From Hyphomicrobiales bacterium (GTDB taxonomy: Bacteria > Pseudomonadota > Alphaproteobacteria > Rhizobiales > Rhizobiaceae), in NCBI GenBank assembly GCA_900473185.1, contig UCKU01000006.1:340458-404457 (forward strand): DNA of 64,000 bases, read 5' to 3'. A program made the position numbers and the translations under genes. Within the stretch, counting starts at the first letter, position 1; each line of letters starts with the position of its first letter. Positions 63,854-64,000 of this stretch are shown piece by piece. The notes under the pieces were generated by a model. The model did no database searches and was not told where the DNA came from. It worked only from the letters and a program-made list of their open reading frames with translations.

Positions 63854-64000
63854 TTACCAGTGGTAGGAAATACCGACGTTGACGGCGTTTGTGACGATGT
63901 TCGTCTTCAGGCGGTCGCCGCTGTCGATCGGAACGTCGACGCGCGAATAGGTGCCCTTGTATTCCACGAAGGTCGACCAGTTGTCGGTGACGCGGAAGTC
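63854..64000 (-). CDS. Outer-membrane beta-barrel protein, C-terminal part
   Basis: Only the last 48 codons are in the window; the start lies beyond the right edge. The residues (FRVTDNWSTFVEYKGTYS, then NAVNVGISYHW at the end) show the alternating pattern and terminal aromatic residue of outer-membrane beta barrels of the Omp25/Omp31-like class. It is convergent in orientation with nothing in view and sits upstream of the two-component system on the same strand. Confidence 0.7.
   Translation of the reverse strand, partial: DFRVTDNWSTFVEYKGTYSRVDVPIDSGDRLKTNIVTNAVNVGISYHW

Noticed and set aside
1..64000. CRISPR arrays, tRNA or rRNA genes, plasmid replication genes, intact insertion sequences
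   Set aside because: None was seen on either strand by inspection: no regularly spaced repeats, no tRNA-like cloverleaf noticed, no repABC or transposase frame of full length.

Overview
The window is GC-rich DNA with the gene content, small-protein families and regulator density of an alphaproteobacterium of the order Rhizobiales, most likely a Rhizobiaceae member (Rhizobium, Sinorhizobium/Ensifer or Agrobacterium relative). This is suggested by a DUF3422 membrane protein, an LLM flavin oxidoreductase of the Atu2307 type, several rhizobial small hypothetical proteins, many solute ABC transporters with local regulators, and a candidate rhizobial-type small RNA. There are no rRNA, tRNA, CRISPR or replication genes and no intact insertion sequence. 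The mix of self-contained catabolic cassettes and many dead gene fragments fits an accessory part of a chromosome, chromid or megaplasmid.

Left third (1-23 kb): a loosely packed region of single genes and relics. It holds a 7TM-GGDEF diguanylate cyclase (cut by the left edge), a LuxR-type regulator, a DUF3422 protein, small rhizobial proteins, a frameshifted DEDDh exonuclease, an LLM oxidoreductase, an orphan glucose-6-phosphate dehydrogenase (zwf), a two-HAMP chemoreceptor, and two exported metallo-beta-lactamase-fold proteins flanking a LysR regulator. Broken genes are frequent: a trypsin-like protease, an alpha/beta hydrolase, three LysR fragments, and a truncated Tat-signal gene that runs into an opposing acetyltransferase relic.

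Middle (23-41 kb): a polar amino-acid ABC transporter (ATPase, two permeases, binding protein) is divergent from a HutC-type GntR gene and a LysR gene. These are followed by an FMN monooxygenase with a translationally coupled flavin reductase, a class I/II aminotransferase, an agmatinase-type ureohydrolase, an XRE-cupin regulator and an omega-amino-acid aminotransferase. Together they look like a route for importing and dismantling a guanidino or amino compound, which is an inference. Next comes a GntR-controlled sugar ABC operon (binding protein, ATPase, two permeases, GNAT acetyltransferase) with a clear operator palindrome inside its promoter.

Right third (41-64 kb): after an SH3-domain Arg/Asp-repeat protein and a fourth LysR relic comes a minus-strand amino-sugar operon in the order RpiR regulator, NanE epimerase, Gfo/Idh oxidoreductase, sugar ABC transporter, ROK (NanK-like) kinase and Eis-like acetyltransferase, with no sialate lyase in view. 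Beyond it lie an HxlR regulator divergent from an unknown protein, a Ser-rich micro-protein, a stomatin/NfeD pair, a Nudix hydrolase, a glycine-zipper lipoprotein, an EmrA/EmrB-type efflux pair, relics of an inositol-monophosphatase operon, an OmpR-type two-component system and the C-terminus of an outer-membrane beta-barrel protein cut by the right edge.

The most notable structural signals are: paralogous dead fragments at distant sites (the GNAT tail near 23.0 kb matches the living gene at 42.5 kb; the LysR tail near 18.4 kb matches that near 42.1 kb; LysR N-terminal parts near 1.4 kb and 15.3 kb match each other); a near-identical palindrome just downstream of two unrelated binding-protein genes; a candidate sRNA with an anti-Shine-Dalgarno loop; and several well-placed operators.
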